The notes: generated from the letters alone by a model not told the origin. Positions 53,200 through 62,991 are shown, counted from the stretch's first letter. The stretch: DNA of 64,000 bases from Deltaproteobacteria bacterium (GCA_002691205.1 NZHD01000098.1:1-64000); one strand, 5' to 3'. Numbers and translations: made by a program.

Positions 53200-55455
53200 T
53201 TAAAGATCGAATGGATCTGATCCATCTGCAAAGGACGTAATCTCGGGCGACCAACCCGCCTCATGAAGAGATCTCGCGAGGGCCCCCGCCTGCTCCAATG
53301 AGGCGATTTCGACGAGATAGATATCCCATACGGCCTGTCCGTAGGCGTCCCATTCGCTCAAACGGACTTTAAATCCATCTTTGGTCAAGCTCTCGGCGAT
53401 GTGCTTGGCTTTGGACTCTGTGGAGACCGTATCAAGTAAGACAGCAAACCTATCCTCACCGAGATCGTACACCTCCTGTCTCCGCTGGATACTCCGGCCC
53501 ATGGCCAACCGCCTACGTACGGATTCGGCCACCTGCTCCTCCTGAGTACGCATCACATGCGCGGAGGCCATAATGATCAAATCGACATCATTTGTGCTCT
53601 CCTGAACTGAACGAAACAAAAAACCAAGGCCCGGGATATCCTTTAAAAAAGGAACGCCAGACTCACTCTGCGTTTTCTCACGACCGATCCCGCCGCCGAT
53701 AATCGCGTTCTCGCCTTCCCTTAAACTCAGACGAGTGGTGATCTTTCTCTCGAGCAAGGTGGGTCCCACTTCGCTCACCGATCCGGCCACGGAAGCACCC
53801 AAGGCTGAAACCGTCAGGTCTAAATCTAGGTCCACGACCCCGGCCTCCCCGACACGAGGCTTTACCCTCAAAGTCACCCCAACGTCAGTCCGTTCGATAC
53901 TCTGTGAAGTGCTGATTCCAAGCGTCGAGCCTCCAGCACTAGAGGTGTTGGAAACCGGTATCGGAATATTATCCCCGGCGAAAATTTCATGTTCTTCTCC
54001 GCTTAAAACGATGATATGCGGTTTTAGAAGAATCTTCCCGTACGTCTCAATATCTTTTGCTTCAAAGGCCACTTGCTCCCTCGGAATCGACAAAGACCCA
54101 ACGGGAACCCCGTTCTGAAGCAACGGAATCTGAACCGGGGACCGCGCATAACGACCAAAAAAACTTGCATCGGGAGAGGCCTGAGAAGGCACGCCCGTAT
54201 CAACCCCTGCTAAAGGGTTTGTAAACAGTTGGGTCACGTTGGCTCCAGTGGCCGCGAAGGCCACCGGATCAGATAAACCTGAAGGCGCGACGAAAGGTAG
54301 GAAATAATCCACGCCAAATGCAAAATCGGTGGGCTTCCGTACCTCCATCACGATAACGTCGACCGCTATGCGCGCAGGCAACTTGTCCAGGTCCGCAATC
54401 ACGCTCTTCAGAATCTGCATCGTGTCGGGGTCAGCGACCAGAATCAAAGACTGCGTCATTTCATCGGGGGTGACTTGAAAGGAACGACCCGAAAGCGACT
54501 CTCCCTCCGCGCCCTGACTTTCTCTACTCGTACGACTTTCGGTTGTTGAACTGGATCTTGACGAATTCATTCCGTTCAACTGATCCGACACCTCGATGAC
54601 ATCGCGATTCAGAACGCGAACCACTTCGATCCCTCCACCTCCCACCGGTGGTTGATCCAAGTTAGTGATGATGGCTCGAAACTTCTGCAAGTCATCTTGG
54701 TTAGATTGAACGACAATTTGATTACTTCGCGGAATATTCCACACACGCGTTGATCTGGCAGAAGACGAATCACTGTCGATCACTTCAGCCAGAACCTCTT
54801 CCACAAAACTGGAACTGCGATGCCGCAGACTTCGCACCATCACATTTTCATTGGCCGAACGGTCGATTAATCGACTCAACTCCAAGAGCCGGGCGACTTG
54901 TCCTTCACTCCCAGCGAAAATAATACTATTTGTAAGAGGATAGCCGAGCACGACGGCGTCTTTAGCCGTCAAGCTGGAGAGACCCGTTACGACTGATTCT
55001 GCTTGTACATTCTCCATTTTAATGAGGGTGGTTACGGGCCGACTTGAAGTCAGTTCAAGCTGACCCTCGACACGAGGCGCGCTGGCGGACACCTCAGAAC
55101 TCTTCACAATCTTATTGACACCCTGGCCCATTGGAATGGCCGAAAACCCCTTGAGAAAAAGAAGGGCATTAAGCAATTCTAAAGCTTCGCCCGGAGTGAC
55201 TCTCGAAGGAACGGTGACACTCACCCGACCTTTAAGATCGTCACCGTAAATAAAACTTTCGCCCGTCGCGCGGGCGATGGCGTCCACTACACGACCGATC
55301 TCGGTGGCATCGTAGTGGACCGGAATCGTCGCTGCTTCGGGCTGCACGCGGTCCGCAGCACGCCCTATCGAGGGACTGCACAGAAAGAGGAGGCATAACA
55401 AAAGCGAGGTCAGCGAATTCACAATATCCAAGAGGCTATCTGAGTGGTCTTTCAA
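53200..55455 (-). CDS. gspD: Type II-like secretin with C-terminal SPOR domain
   Basis: A 751-residue secretin. After a signal peptide, an N0 domain (about 37-115) and three N1-type domains are visible, one interrupted by a Ser/Arg-rich loop (about 300-330). The secretin core ends in V-P-F-L-K-D-I-P-G-L-G-F-L-F, the classic motif. The C-terminal 84 residues (from about 668) have two beta-alpha-beta halves, R-F-A-V-L-L-D...A-K-H-I-A-E-S-L and D-I-Y-L-V-E-I...A-L-A-R-S-L, as in a peptidoglycan-binding SPOR domain, where canonical GspD carries a pilotin-binding S-domain. The start codon is TTG 55455; GTG 55422 is an alternative. No other secretion gene is nearby. Confidence 0.85.
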   Translation of the reverse strand: MKDHSDSLLDIVNSLTSLLLCLLFLCSPSIGRAADRVQPEAATIPVHYDATEIGRVVDAIARATGESFIYGDDLKGRVSVTVPSRVTPGEALELLNALLFLKGFSAIPMGQGVNKIVKSSEVSASAPRVEGQLELTSSRPVTTLIKMENVQAESVVTGLSSLTAKDAVVLGYPLTNSIIFAGSEGQVARLLELSRLIDRSANENVMVRSLRHRSSSFVEEVLAEVIDSDSSSARSTRVWNIPRSNQIVVQSNQDDLQKFRAIITNLDQPPVGGGGIEVVRVLNRDVIEVSDQLNGMNSSRSSSTTESRTSRESQGAEGESLSGRSFQVTPDEMTQSLILVADPDTMQILKSVIADLDKLPARIAVDVIVMEVRKPTDFAFGVDYFLPFVAPSGLSDPVAFAATGANVTQLFTNPLAGVDTGVPSQASPDASFFGRYARSPVQIPLLQNGVPVGSLSIPREQVAFEAKDIETYGKILLKPHIIVLSGEEHEIFAGDNIPIPVSNTSSAGGSTLGISTSQSIERTDVGVTLRVKPRVGEAGVVDLDLDLTVSALGASVAGSVSEVGPTLLERKITTRLSLREGENAIIGGGIGREKTQSESGVPFLKDIPGLGFLFRSVQESTNDVDLIIMASAHVMRTQEEQVAESVRRRLAMGRSIQRRQEVYDLGEDRFAVLLDTVSTESKAKHIAESLTKDGFKVRLSEWDAYGQAVWDIYLVEIASLEQAGALARSLHEAGWSPEITSFADGSDPFDL

Positions 55456-55723
55456 GTGCTATCTCGGTGGCTTGGAAAAAATCTCGATCTCATCAGGGCG
55501 TTTTAGTGCACTCTCAAGAAGTTCTTGAAGACCGAAAGATCTGGGTATCTTGTAAAGATTCCGATGGAGAAGGAAGGGCTCCCTCAATCGCTTTTTCATC
55601 GCCTTCTCATCGCCCTCTTGATCTTCTCCCATAGGAGGGAGTAGCCTCTATACTAAGCAAGAGAAGAAAACCTTCTTTTAGCAGCGCGGCTCAGACCGGG
55701 CACGGACCTTGACAGGAGCGATC

Positions 55724-56440
55724 ATGAGCCGCGCCATCGTCGTACTGCCCACTTACAATGAGGTCGAGAATCTACCTCTTATTGTGCCCGACATTCTCTC
55801 ACAGGACCCAACACTCGAAGTCCTCGTCGTAGACGACCATTCGCCCGATGGCACAGGAGAACTCGCGGACCAACTCGCCAATGAAGATTCTCGCGTGCAC
55901 GTCCTCCATCGAAGCCACAAAGAAGGACTGGGGCCCGCCTATCGAGCAGGACTCGAAAAGGCGATTGATCTCGATGCCGATTATATCATCCAAATGGACG
56001 CAGATTTCTCCCATCCACCGGACAAACTCTCAGAGCTATTACATGAAATTGAGACTCACGATGTGGTTCTGGGTTCGCGATATCTCAATGGGATCACCGT
56101 CGTCAACTGGCCCATCGAACGAATACTCATCAGCTGGTTCGGAAATGTATACGCCCGAAAAATAAGTGGTCTGCCGGTCACAGACACCACCGGTGGTTTT
56201 AGATGTATGCGAAGAACATTTCTTGAGCGCATCGGATTCCAAAGAAGCCGGTCCAACGGTTACGCGTTTCAGATTGAAATGAACTACCGATTTGTCAAAC
56301 ATAAGGCACGTATCAAGGAAATTCCCTTCTTCTTTGTCGATCGAACTCGGGGCTCGTCTAAGCTCACGCTCCGAATCGGGTTGGAAGCTCTCTGGGTTGT
56401 TTGGTGGCTCAGAATTGCTGATCGGATTGGTCGGCTCTGA
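55724..56440 (+). CDS. Polyprenol-phosphate-mannose synthase-like GT2
   Basis: A 238-residue enzyme from ATG 55724 with AGGAG five bases upstream; the frame starts five codons earlier. Motifs follow Ppm1/DPM1: V-V-L-P-T-Y-N-E (6-13), V-L-V-V-D-D-H-S-P-D-G-T near residue 34, M-D-A-D-F-S-H near 87, and G-S-R-Y plus F-F-F-V-D-R. The C terminus is amphipathic with no clear membrane anchor, as in soluble-type DPM synthases. It would transfer mannose (or a similar hexose) from GDP-mannose to a polyprenyl phosphate, supplying the GT-C enzymes encoded downstream. Confidence 0.88.
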   Translation: MSRAIVVLPTYNEVENLPLIVPDILSQDPTLEVLVVDDHSPDGTGELADQLANEDSRVHVLHRSHKEGLGPAYRAGLEKAIDLDADYIIQMDADFSHPPDKLSELLHEIETHDVVLGSRYLNGITVVNWPIERILISWFGNVYARKISGLPVTDTTGGFRCMRRTFLERIGFQRSRSNGYAFQIEMNYRFVKHKARIKEIPFFFVDRTRGSSKLTLRIGLEALWVVWWLRIADRIGRL

Positions 56441-56498
56441 TAGACATGAACGTATTTAAGGTTTTAATCCAATCTCGAAAAACACACAGGGCCTCGAC

Positions 56499-57890
56499 AT
56501 GAGCGCGCCGAGTGACTCACCGAAGCATGCCCTTCGCAACTTGGGATGGCTCCTTCTGAGCGTGGCGGCACTCACTCGAATCATTAATGCGTTCACGTAT
56601 AAGACTCGGTTGGGTTTTGACTCGATTGAAAATGTTGAATATATCGAAATGTTGATGCAGAGTTGGGCATTGCCGGCTCCCACGGCGGCTTGGGCGACCT
56701 CTCACCCCCCTCTTTTTTACTATCTTTTTGCATTGCTCGGACGTACTTTCGCTGCCCTTGGTGTTTCAGAATGGACCCTCGTGGCGATTCCCTTGGTGGG
56801 CGGCGGCGCGAGTCTTCTCATAGCCTGGCTTGCGGCCTCTATGGTTCGAAAAATCTACCCGGGTCAGGAAACTCGAGCTCTCATCGCTATGGCTCTCCTG
56901 CTTTTCCTTCCCGTCCAAATCTATCTGAGCGCCATGGTCAACGAAGAAGTGGTCGCAGCTCTATTCAGCACTCTGGCACTATGGCTGGCGATCGTTCCCG
57001 CACCTGGAAAATCCGATCTCTCCCCTTCATTCAGGCGCGTCGCTCTGATTGGCTTCTTTGGAGGACTCGCCCTCCTCACAAAACTTTCTGGTGTGCTTGT
57101 CATTGCAGGAATCAGTTTGGCTTGGCTCGTTCGGGGCCTTCAAAGCCGAAACTTCCGAGGAGCCGTGGAAAGGGTCGCCTTATTGAGCCTAGTCTCCCTT
57201 TCAGTCGGGGGATGGTTCTACATTCGCAACTATCTGCTGTATGGCTTCATCTATCCCCAAGATCTCGAACTCCACGCCGTTATGTTTGAAATGCCTCCGG
57301 GGAGTCGAGGCCTTTTCGATTACTTCTTCATCCCTCTATCGACCTGGACAGATCCCCAGCTTCTGAACCCTCAGCTGATCAAATCCGTCTGGGGGTCAAC
57401 CTACGCGACTCTCTACTTCGATGGACATCGACACTTTCTCACCGATTCTCCAACCATAAACCAATTGGGCACTTTCCTTCTTATCCTGGGCCTTCTGCCC
57501 CTCTGGGCTGCCTGCGTAGGCATCAGCAAAGTCTTAACTCGTCCAGCCAAGGCGTCCTCTTTTACCGAACTTCCCATTCTGCTCGTGACTGGCCTGTCCA
57601 TCGTGGGATATGTGGTCTTCACGCTCAACAATCCATGGTTTGTGACCCTTAAAGCAGGGTACCTCCTGGGGCTGTCTATTCCGTTCGCCTGGTATTCCAG
57701 CGAATCGCTGGCTCGATGGGTAGCTAGACCCGGGCGAAACCGATGGCTTGTAGGAAGCTGGCTCGTGGCCCTCTGGTTGACTGTGACTCTCACCTTCACG
57801 AATGGGTTGATTTTCGAAAAAATCGACGGACCGGGGTTGCCCTGGCAAGCTACCATTGAAGACAGTGAAGCCTTCAAACAAAAGCTCTGA
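56499..57890 (+). CDS. GT-C family (GT39/ArnT-like) glycosyltransferase
   Basis: A 463-residue membrane protein with about eleven helices. The first periplasmic loop has R-L-G-F-D-S-I-E-N-V-E-Y, holding the acidic residue typical for GT-C catalysis, and T-S-H-P-P-L-F-Y-Y, the conserved H-P-P-L motif of this family. It should use a polyprenyl-phosphate sugar made by the preceding GT2. The acceptor is unknown. It is 58 bases after that gene and seven bases before the next, so one transcript is likely. Confidence 0.82.
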   Translation: MSAPSDSPKHALRNLGWLLLSVAALTRIINAFTYKTRLGFDSIENVEYIEMLMQSWALPAPTAAWATSHPPLFYYLFALLGRTFAALGVSEWTLVAIPLVGGGASLLIAWLAASMVRKIYPGQETRALIAMALLLFLPVQIYLSAMVNEEVVAALFSTLALWLAIVPAPGKSDLSPSFRRVALIGFFGGLALLTKLSGVLVIAGISLAWLVRGLQSRNFRGAVERVALLSLVSLSVGGWFYIRNYLLYGFIYPQDLELHAVMFEMPPGSRGLFDYFFIPLSTWTDPQLLNPQLIKSVWGSTYATLYFDGHRHFLTDSPTINQLGTFLLILGLLPLWAACVGISKVLTRPAKASSFTELPILLVTGLSIVGYVVFTLNNPWFVTLKAGYLLGLSIPFAWYSSESLARWVARPGRNRWLVGSWLVALWLTVTLTFTNGLIFEKIDGPGLPWQATIEDSEAFKQKL

Positions 57891-57897
57891 GATTAAA

Positions 57898-58860
57898 GTG
57901 ACTGAATCCCTCCGCCAAGAAGGGGCCTCTCAAGCCAATCGGATCCTTCGATGGATTCTACCCTTTCTCGTGAGTGCAATCCTTCTCGTATGGCTTCTTT
58001 CAAGCATGAACGTGAGCGCTGTTCTTGAGCACTTCACCCCAGATGTGGCCAGTCTTTTCATTCCTACCCTTCTTGTATTTCTCATCATCAGTCTTTCCAT
58101 CGAAGCCATCAGCTTGGTTTGGGTGGTCTCTCAATATCATTCTTTTTCAAGTCGCTTTATGGCCGCTCGGATGAAAGCGGCCAGCTACCTCCTCGGTCTC
58201 ATCAATTATGCGCTCGGAGCGGGAGCGGTGGCCCTTTTGCTCCATCGGCGCTCTGGCATTCCTTTGCCTCAAGCAGCCGGTTCCGTGATTGTGATCAGCT
58301 TATTTGACCTAGGCAGCCTACTTCTGCTCAGTCTGTTTGCGCTGGGAATGCGCGAAGCCGAAGAATCGGTTTTAAATTCAAGCTTCATCATTCTCGCCAC
58401 TCTTCTCATATTCGCCGGGTTTGGCCTTTTGCGAGCTTCGTTCTCCTTAGGGCCTCTAGATCGACTCCGAGACCTCAAAATATTTGAAGCGGCCCGCACC
58501 TTGCCGATTCCGCTCCTTATCCGACTTGGCGTCCTTCGGGTTATTTTTGTAGCGAGCTTCATCCTATTTACGGCTGGAACTCTATATGCATTCGGAGTCA
58601 GCATTCCCATCTGGCCAATGACCATGGGTGTCTGTGTCTTACTCATGATCTCAGCCATCCCCATGGCGGCCGCAGGTCTCGGCACGGGTCAAATCGCTTT
58701 TATCGCCATCTTCGAAAAATATGCCGAACCGGAAATTCTATTAGCGGCAAGTCTCACCATGTCCTTCGGGCTCATCCTTAGTCGTGCCGCCCTGGGGCTG
58801 ATTTTTGCGAGAGAATTCACCTCGGAAGCATTCGAAGCTAGAGCCGAGATCGCAAAATGA
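57898..58860 (+). CDS. Flippase-like/LPG-synthase-TM family membrane protein
   Basis: A 320-residue, roughly eight-helix protein of the UPF0104/lysylphosphatidylglycerol-synthase transmembrane family: a hydrophobic start with L-L-V-W-L-L-S-S-M-N-V, a central S-L-F-D-L-G-S-L-L-L-L-S-L, and M-A-A-A-G-L-G-T-G-Q-I near the end. Members are often found with glycosyltransferases and are proposed to move lipid-linked sugars. GTG 57898 follows the upstream stop by seven bases; a TTG at 57856 would overlap it. The stop overlaps the next start by four bases (ATGA). Confidence 0.75.
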   Translation: MTESLRQEGASQANRILRWILPFLVSAILLVWLLSSMNVSAVLEHFTPDVASLFIPTLLVFLIISLSIEAISLVWVVSQYHSFSSRFMAARMKAASYLLGLINYALGAGAVALLLHRRSGIPLPQAAGSVIVISLFDLGSLLLLSLFALGMREAEESVLNSSFIILATLLIFAGFGLLRASFSLGPLDRLRDLKIFEAARTLPIPLLIRLGVLRVIFVASFILFTAGTLYAFGVSIPIWPMTMGVCVLLMISAIPMAAAGLGTGQIAFIAIFEKYAEPEILLAASLTMSFGLILSRAALGLIFAREFTSEAFEARAEIAK

Positions 58861-59654
58861 GTCGACTTCTCTTTACAGGCGAAAGACTGCATGCCGATCA
58901 TGCCCTCTTCGCCATCGATATTGTTCGACATCGAGCTGCTTATGCTCATGCGATTCAACTCGCAAAAGAAGAGGGCTACGAAAACGTACTTGAGCTCGGA
59001 TCCGGCACGGGATACGGGACTCGTGAGCTCGCAGGAAGCCTTCCTCAAGTGATCGCGATCGATCGCATCGCTCCAGATCTCGCAAATCATCACGCCCATG
59101 TGAAATTTATTAGAGCCGATGCACGAGCGATCCCCTTAGCCTCAAGTTCCTTCGACCTTGTGATCAGCTTCCAAGTCATTGAACACATTAAAAACCCGAA
59201 GCCCTACCTTGAAACGGTTTCACGTATGCTCAAGCCCGGTGGCTGCGCCTTGCTCACCACGCCGAACCTCAAGGAGTCCGACGGCGAAAATCCATTCCAT
59301 GTCCGAGAATATACGGCCGATGAATTGAGGGCACTCCTTGACCCCTATTTCGAAGAGATCGAGATGCTCGGAGTTTGTGCCACCGAGGCGCCCAAAGCTT
59401 ACTACGACGCTCGTCTAGAGAAAATTCGATCTATCGTTCGGATCGATCCATTGGGCTTGAGACGAATTCTGCCTCGTTGGCTCATAGATCGCCTTTTTGC
59501 CGCGCTGGCTGTCTTAGTCAGGCGCGGACTCAAAAACGAAAACACTTTTCCAGACGTTCATCTCGATGACTTTCCGATATTGCCTGCCCAAGAAGATTGC
59601 CTCGACCTCATGGCTCTCTGCAGAAAGCCTCGACTTGAAGAACAAAAAACTTAA
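58857..59654 (+). CDS. Class I SAM-dependent methyltransferase
   Basis: A 265-residue enzyme. The SAM-binding motif I is V-L-E-L-G-S-G-T-G-Y-G-T, followed by V-I-A-I-D-R-I-A and, at motif IV, F-D-L-V-I-S-F-Q-V-I-E-H-I. The motif L-K-P-G-G matches class I methyltransferases that act on sugars or lipids. The start overlaps the flippase-like gene, so it belongs to the same transcript. It may methylate the glycan or its lipid carrier; the acceptor is not identifiable. Confidence 0.87.
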   Translation: MSRLLFTGERLHADHALFAIDIVRHRAAYAHAIQLAKEEGYENVLELGSGTGYGTRELAGSLPQVIAIDRIAPDLANHHAHVKFIRADARAIPLASSSFDLVISFQVIEHIKNPKPYLETVSRMLKPGGCALLTTPNLKESDGENPFHVREYTADELRALLDPYFEEIEMLGVCATEAPKAYYDARLEKIRSIVRIDPLGLRRILPRWLIDRLFAALAVLVRRGLKNENTFPDVHLDDFPILPAQEDCLDLMALCRKPRLEEQKT

Positions 59655-59675
59655 ACCACAAGAAACGGACAGAAC

Positions 59676-60359
59676 GTGAAAGAACGAGTCTTCCGGTATC
59701 GAGCCGTCGAAAAAAGAATTGCCTCCTCTAAGCCTGGATTCCGGGTACTCGATGTGGGCTGCGGAAAGGGCGACAATCTGCTTCGACTTGTTCGCTATGG
59801 AGGAAAGGCCAAGGGACTAGAGCCTTCCATCAAACGGGCAAAGCAAGCCTTCGAAATCGCGCCCACGGCTGTGTCGGTAGGTGAAGCCATCCCATTTTCG
59901 GATCAATCATTCGATATGGTTTATATCTCCCATGTGCTTCATCATGCAGTGGACCTGGAGGCCGTTCTTAACGAAGTCCAAAGAGTCCTTGTTCCAGGAG
60001 GACTCCTATTTGTCATCGAAACCATCGACGACAGCCCCCTCATGCGACTCGCTCGAGCCGTGGAGCCTCGATGGGAAGAGGATGAAGTGCTCAACCGGTT
60101 TCGGTTTAATGACCTGATCAAAGCCTTTGAAAAGCACTCATTTAAACTGCTTGAGAGCGAGAAGTTTAATTGGATGTACTTCGCATGGGAGCTTCTTCCC
60201 ATCGCGTTTAGCCCCCTCGATCGACTGTCGCCGATCTTCATCGGTATTGAGACATTCTTTCATCGCCTCATCGGACGAAAATGGGGAGGGCATTGTTACC
60301 TCATCGCCCGCAAAACGGGCGAACCCATCTTCCCGTATACAGGTCGAGGCCCGATCTAA
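59676..60359 (+). CDS. Class I SAM-dependent methyltransferase
   Basis: A 227-residue enzyme starting at GTG 59676. Motif I is V-L-D-V-G-C-G-K-G-D-N-L, motif IV D-M-V-Y-I-S-H-V-L-H-H, and V-L-V-P-G-G-L-L-F-V-I-E-T follows. It is similar in length and style to sugar and small-molecule methyltransferases. Twenty-one bases separate it from the preceding methyltransferase gene, so the two probably act in one pathway. The ribosome-binding site is weak. Confidence 0.85.
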   Translation: MKERVFRYRAVEKRIASSKPGFRVLDVGCGKGDNLLRLVRYGGKAKGLEPSIKRAKQAFEIAPTAVSVGEAIPFSDQSFDMVYISHVLHHAVDLEAVLNEVQRVLVPGGLLFVIETIDDSPLMRLARAVEPRWEEDEVLNRFRFNDLIKAFEKHSFKLLESEKFNWMYFAWELLPIAFSPLDRLSPIFIGIETFFHRLIGRKWGGHCYLIARKTGEPIFPYTGRGPI

Positions 60360-60372
60360 GGACCATGTTGAC

Positions 60373-61212
60373 TCAGTTTACCCTCAATGGGGGAGTCAAT
60401 CTGAAATCTAAAAGCGCTCCGATAGGCCCGCGCGGGATAAAGAAACGCCGAAGCTCTCCCCTTCGTACAACCTCAACTTCAACCCACTCGTTTCTTTCAC
60501 CTTGAGTCGTCAGCACTTTTAATTCGGATGGAGTAAAGACTCGCTTCTCCGCGTATGAAATCAGTTCATCTTCAGGCATAAGGCCGGCCTCAGTGCCTGG
60601 CGAATTCTCCAGAAGCTCGGTAAAAAACACGCGATTGCGTTCGCCCGATGCGAAACGCATGGCGTCGTATGCATCATCTCCTAACTCTTGGCGAAGGGAG
60701 GCTTCATTCATAAAATTCCAGCGATCAATTTCAGGCGTCCTTTGGCCCTTCCGAGTACGCTCATTTTGAATCTCAAGCTTGCGCATGACGTACTCTTCCC
60801 AGGCCTCTTTAATACGGTCCACCTCACTCAAAGGAAGTCCGAGTTCCACTAAGCGACTTTGATCAAACCAAGGTTCCGTTGAGCCCGCCAGAGGCTGCGC
60901 CTCGGTGGTGACAGCGCTCTCGCCAGAGTCAGAAGAAGCCGAACCAAGACCCGCTGCGCTCTCCATCGCCTTCTCTTCTTCAAAAAGCGTCAAATCCCGG
61001 AACAGCCGGTCGGCTCGCGAACGCTCTTGAGCCAATTCGGCCTCTAACCGACGAATCCGATCCAGAGCCTGGGCACTCGACTCTAAAACCTCTGAGATAC
61101 GCGCTGAAGCCTTCTCCTCTGAAGAGGACTCAACCCAAAGCCACACCCACGACCCCGCCAAAAGACCGCCTAGGGCAGCCGCACCTACGAATGTGCGCCA
61201 TTGGGAGATCAA
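60373..61212 (-). CDS. Membrane-anchored coiled-coil protein with PDZ domain (paralogue of 49695-50507)
   Basis: A protein of about 279 residues. The likely start is TTG 61212 (GAGAGG ten bases upstream), just before the anchor W-R-T-F-V-G-A-A-A-L-G-G-L; the frame runs to GTG 61323, which would overlap the next gene. After the anchor come a coiled coil (R-I-R-R-L-E-A-E-L-A-Q-E-R-S), then W-E-E-Y-V-M-R-K-L-E-I-Q, and a PDZ domain with E-L-L-E-N-S-P-G-T-E-A-G-L-M-P-E-D and F-I-P-R-G-P-I-G. It shares this architecture with the protein at 49695-50507. It diverges from the GT-C gene at 61309. Confidence 0.7.
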   Translation of the reverse strand: MISQWRTFVGAAALGGLLAGSWVWLWVESSSEEKASARISEVLESSAQALDRIRRLEAELAQERSRADRLFRDLTLFEEEKAMESAAGLGSASSDSGESAVTTEAQPLAGSTEPWFDQSRLVELGLPLSEVDRIKEAWEEYVMRKLEIQNERTRKGQRTPEIDRWNFMNEASLRQELGDDAYDAMRFASGERNRVFFTELLENSPGTEAGLMPEDELISYAEKRVFTPSELKVLTTQGERNEWVEVEVVRRGELRRFFIPRGPIGALLDFRLTPPLRVN

Positions 61213-61308
61213 TGGATGAATACCTCTCAGTTCTGCGAGCCGCGCGTGAAGGCGCGCTCCATACTCAAAAGTAGCACCGGGAGAGACGAGGGGGTAAAAA
61301 GAACACCT

Positions 61309-62991
61309 ATGAACTTTGATCACCAGACCGCCGAAACGGATATTCCGTTCTTCTCAAAGTGGATTCCGCCCCTGCTTTGGGCGGCGCTGGCCATCCTTGT
61401 ACAACTTCCGCTTTTTGATCGCAGCATCGTCCCCATGGATGAGGGGCACCTTCTCACCACCGCGGATGCCATGCTCGATGGCCGCCACCTCTACACAGAC
61501 CTCCATACCGGCATTTTCCCGGGGATCTACCTCATCGCAAGCGGACTCCTCAACGTCTTCGGTCGCGAAGTTCTCGTCACCCGATGGGCCGCAGTGGGTG
61601 TGAATGTCGTCACCGTCGTGGCCCTTTGGCAGATCGGCCGGCGGTGTATGGCGCCTCGCTGGGCAGCGCTCGCTCCTTTTCTACACCTCCTTCTCATCAT
61701 GGTCGCTTTCCCAACTTTATCCATGTTTAACTATTCAACCGTGGCCATCTCCTTCGGTGTGGTTAGCTTGACGCTGCTGCTTCGGTATCTCGATGAGGGT
61801 GAAAAAAAAGTTGGCTTACTCCTGGGACTCTTCATTGCAGCAGCTGCTCTGACGAAGCAAAATTTTGGAGCTCTGATCTTTTTAAGTTTGCTGATCTCTC
61901 TGGTCTGGAATCGAAAAGATTCGGCCTTAAGAGAGCAAACGTGGATGCAGACTTTTTTTCCCATCGTGCTCTCTGGCGCCGGACTCACCCTATCTGTGGT
62001 CATTTACTTCCTATACGAGGGCTCACTCGTAGCCCTCGTGGACTCAACCCTCTTGTCTATCGTTGATTCTCAATTTAGTCATTTCAACAACCCCATCCCC
62101 CCGATCTTGGGGCCTCACCCCGTAGAAGATGGACGCTTCCTCTTTCTCTATACACCCCCCACCGTCTTTAACGCGCTCCTCATGGGTGAAGAATTTTCAG
62201 GTCTAAAAGTCACGCCGTGGCTCCGTACATTCTTCATTCGGGCAAGTTACGGAATCCCGATTATTACAATGTTGATCGCTCCGATTCTCTTCGCCCTCAG
62301 CTCAAAGCACACAAACTCTTCTAATCGGCGTGCGAGTCGGTCGATACTATTATTTGCCATCCTCTTTTCTTTCGGAATTTTTCCGTCCGCAATTTGGTCT
62401 CACCTCGCCTTCGTTATGATCCCCATCCTTCTGTTGTTCGGATTCTGTGCCGATCGAATCGAAAGCCTCTTGCGAGAAAGAGACCTCAAGGTCATGACCT
62501 TGCTCTGGCGAAATACGATTGCCGTTATGGCCATTCTGGCCACCTTTGTCGGAGCCGACTCTTCTCGCTCAATTCGGCGCTGGAATCCCAAACCCCTTGA
62601 ACTCGAAAGGGCGAAGGGGCTCTATGTCTCACCTCGGAGCCATGCCCTCATCACGGGTTCAGTCCACTTCCTGGATAGATGTGCGCCAGAAGGGGCCCCC
62701 GTTCTGGCGCTTCCGGATATTCCCATCGTCTATTTTCTCGCAGAACGACCTAACCCCTCACCCTTCGACCTCGCCATTCCCGGAGCCGTAGACACTCAAA
62801 TCATCATTTCTCGTGCTGAGCAAGCCGGAGTACGCTGCGTAATCCTGAACCCCCAGATCTATCCCGAGTTTCCGCCTCTTTACGAACTCTACCCACGACT
62901 TCATCGATACCTGGCCGGAACTTTTCAAGCAGCAGAGATCATCCAGGGTGGAGATTCGCGTTGGTTAGGGATGGTCCGCAGGTCTCAATGA
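61309..62991 (+). CDS. GT-C family glycosyltransferase (GT39-like)
   Basis: A 560-residue membrane protein from ATG 61309; the frame begins at 61201 without support. It has about eleven helices. The first loop has V-P-M-D-E-G-H-L-L-T-T-A-D-A-M-L-D-G-R, with the D-E-G motif that also appears in the next gene, then Y-T-D-L-H-T-G-I-F-P-G. The region A-A-A-A-L-T-K-Q-N-F-G matches L-A-I-C-F-K-Q-N-Y-G in the following gene, so the two are paralogues. It should use a lipid-linked sugar to glycosylate an unknown acceptor. Confidence 0.8.
   Translation: MNFDHQTAETDIPFFSKWIPPLLWAALAILVQLPLFDRSIVPMDEGHLLTTADAMLDGRHLYTDLHTGIFPGIYLIASGLLNVFGREVLVTRWAAVGVNVVTVVALWQIGRRCMAPRWAALAPFLHLLLIMVAFPTLSMFNYSTVAISFGVVSLTLLLRYLDEGEKKVGLLLGLFIAAAALTKQNFGALIFLSLLISLVWNRKDSALREQTWMQTFFPIVLSGAGLTLSVVIYFLYEGSLVALVDSTLLSIVDSQFSHFNNPIPPILGPHPVEDGRFLFLYTPPTVFNALLMGEEFSGLKVTPWLRTFFIRASYGIPIITMLIAPILFALSSKHTNSSNRRASRSILLFAILFSFGIFPSAIWSHLAFVMIPILLLFGFCADRIESLLRERDLKVMTLLWRNTIAVMAILATFVGADSSRSIRRWNPKPLELERAKGLYVSPRSHALITGSVHFLDRCAPEGAPVLALPDIPIVYFLAERPNPSPFDLAIPGAVDTQIIISRAEQAGVRCVILNPQIYPEFPPLYELYPRLHRYLAGTFQAAEIIQGGDSRWLGMVRRSQ

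Noticed and set aside
55590-55640. Direct repeat of TCATCGCC-type units upstream of the DPM-like gene
   Set aside because: Only two short imperfect copies; too weak to call a repeat element.
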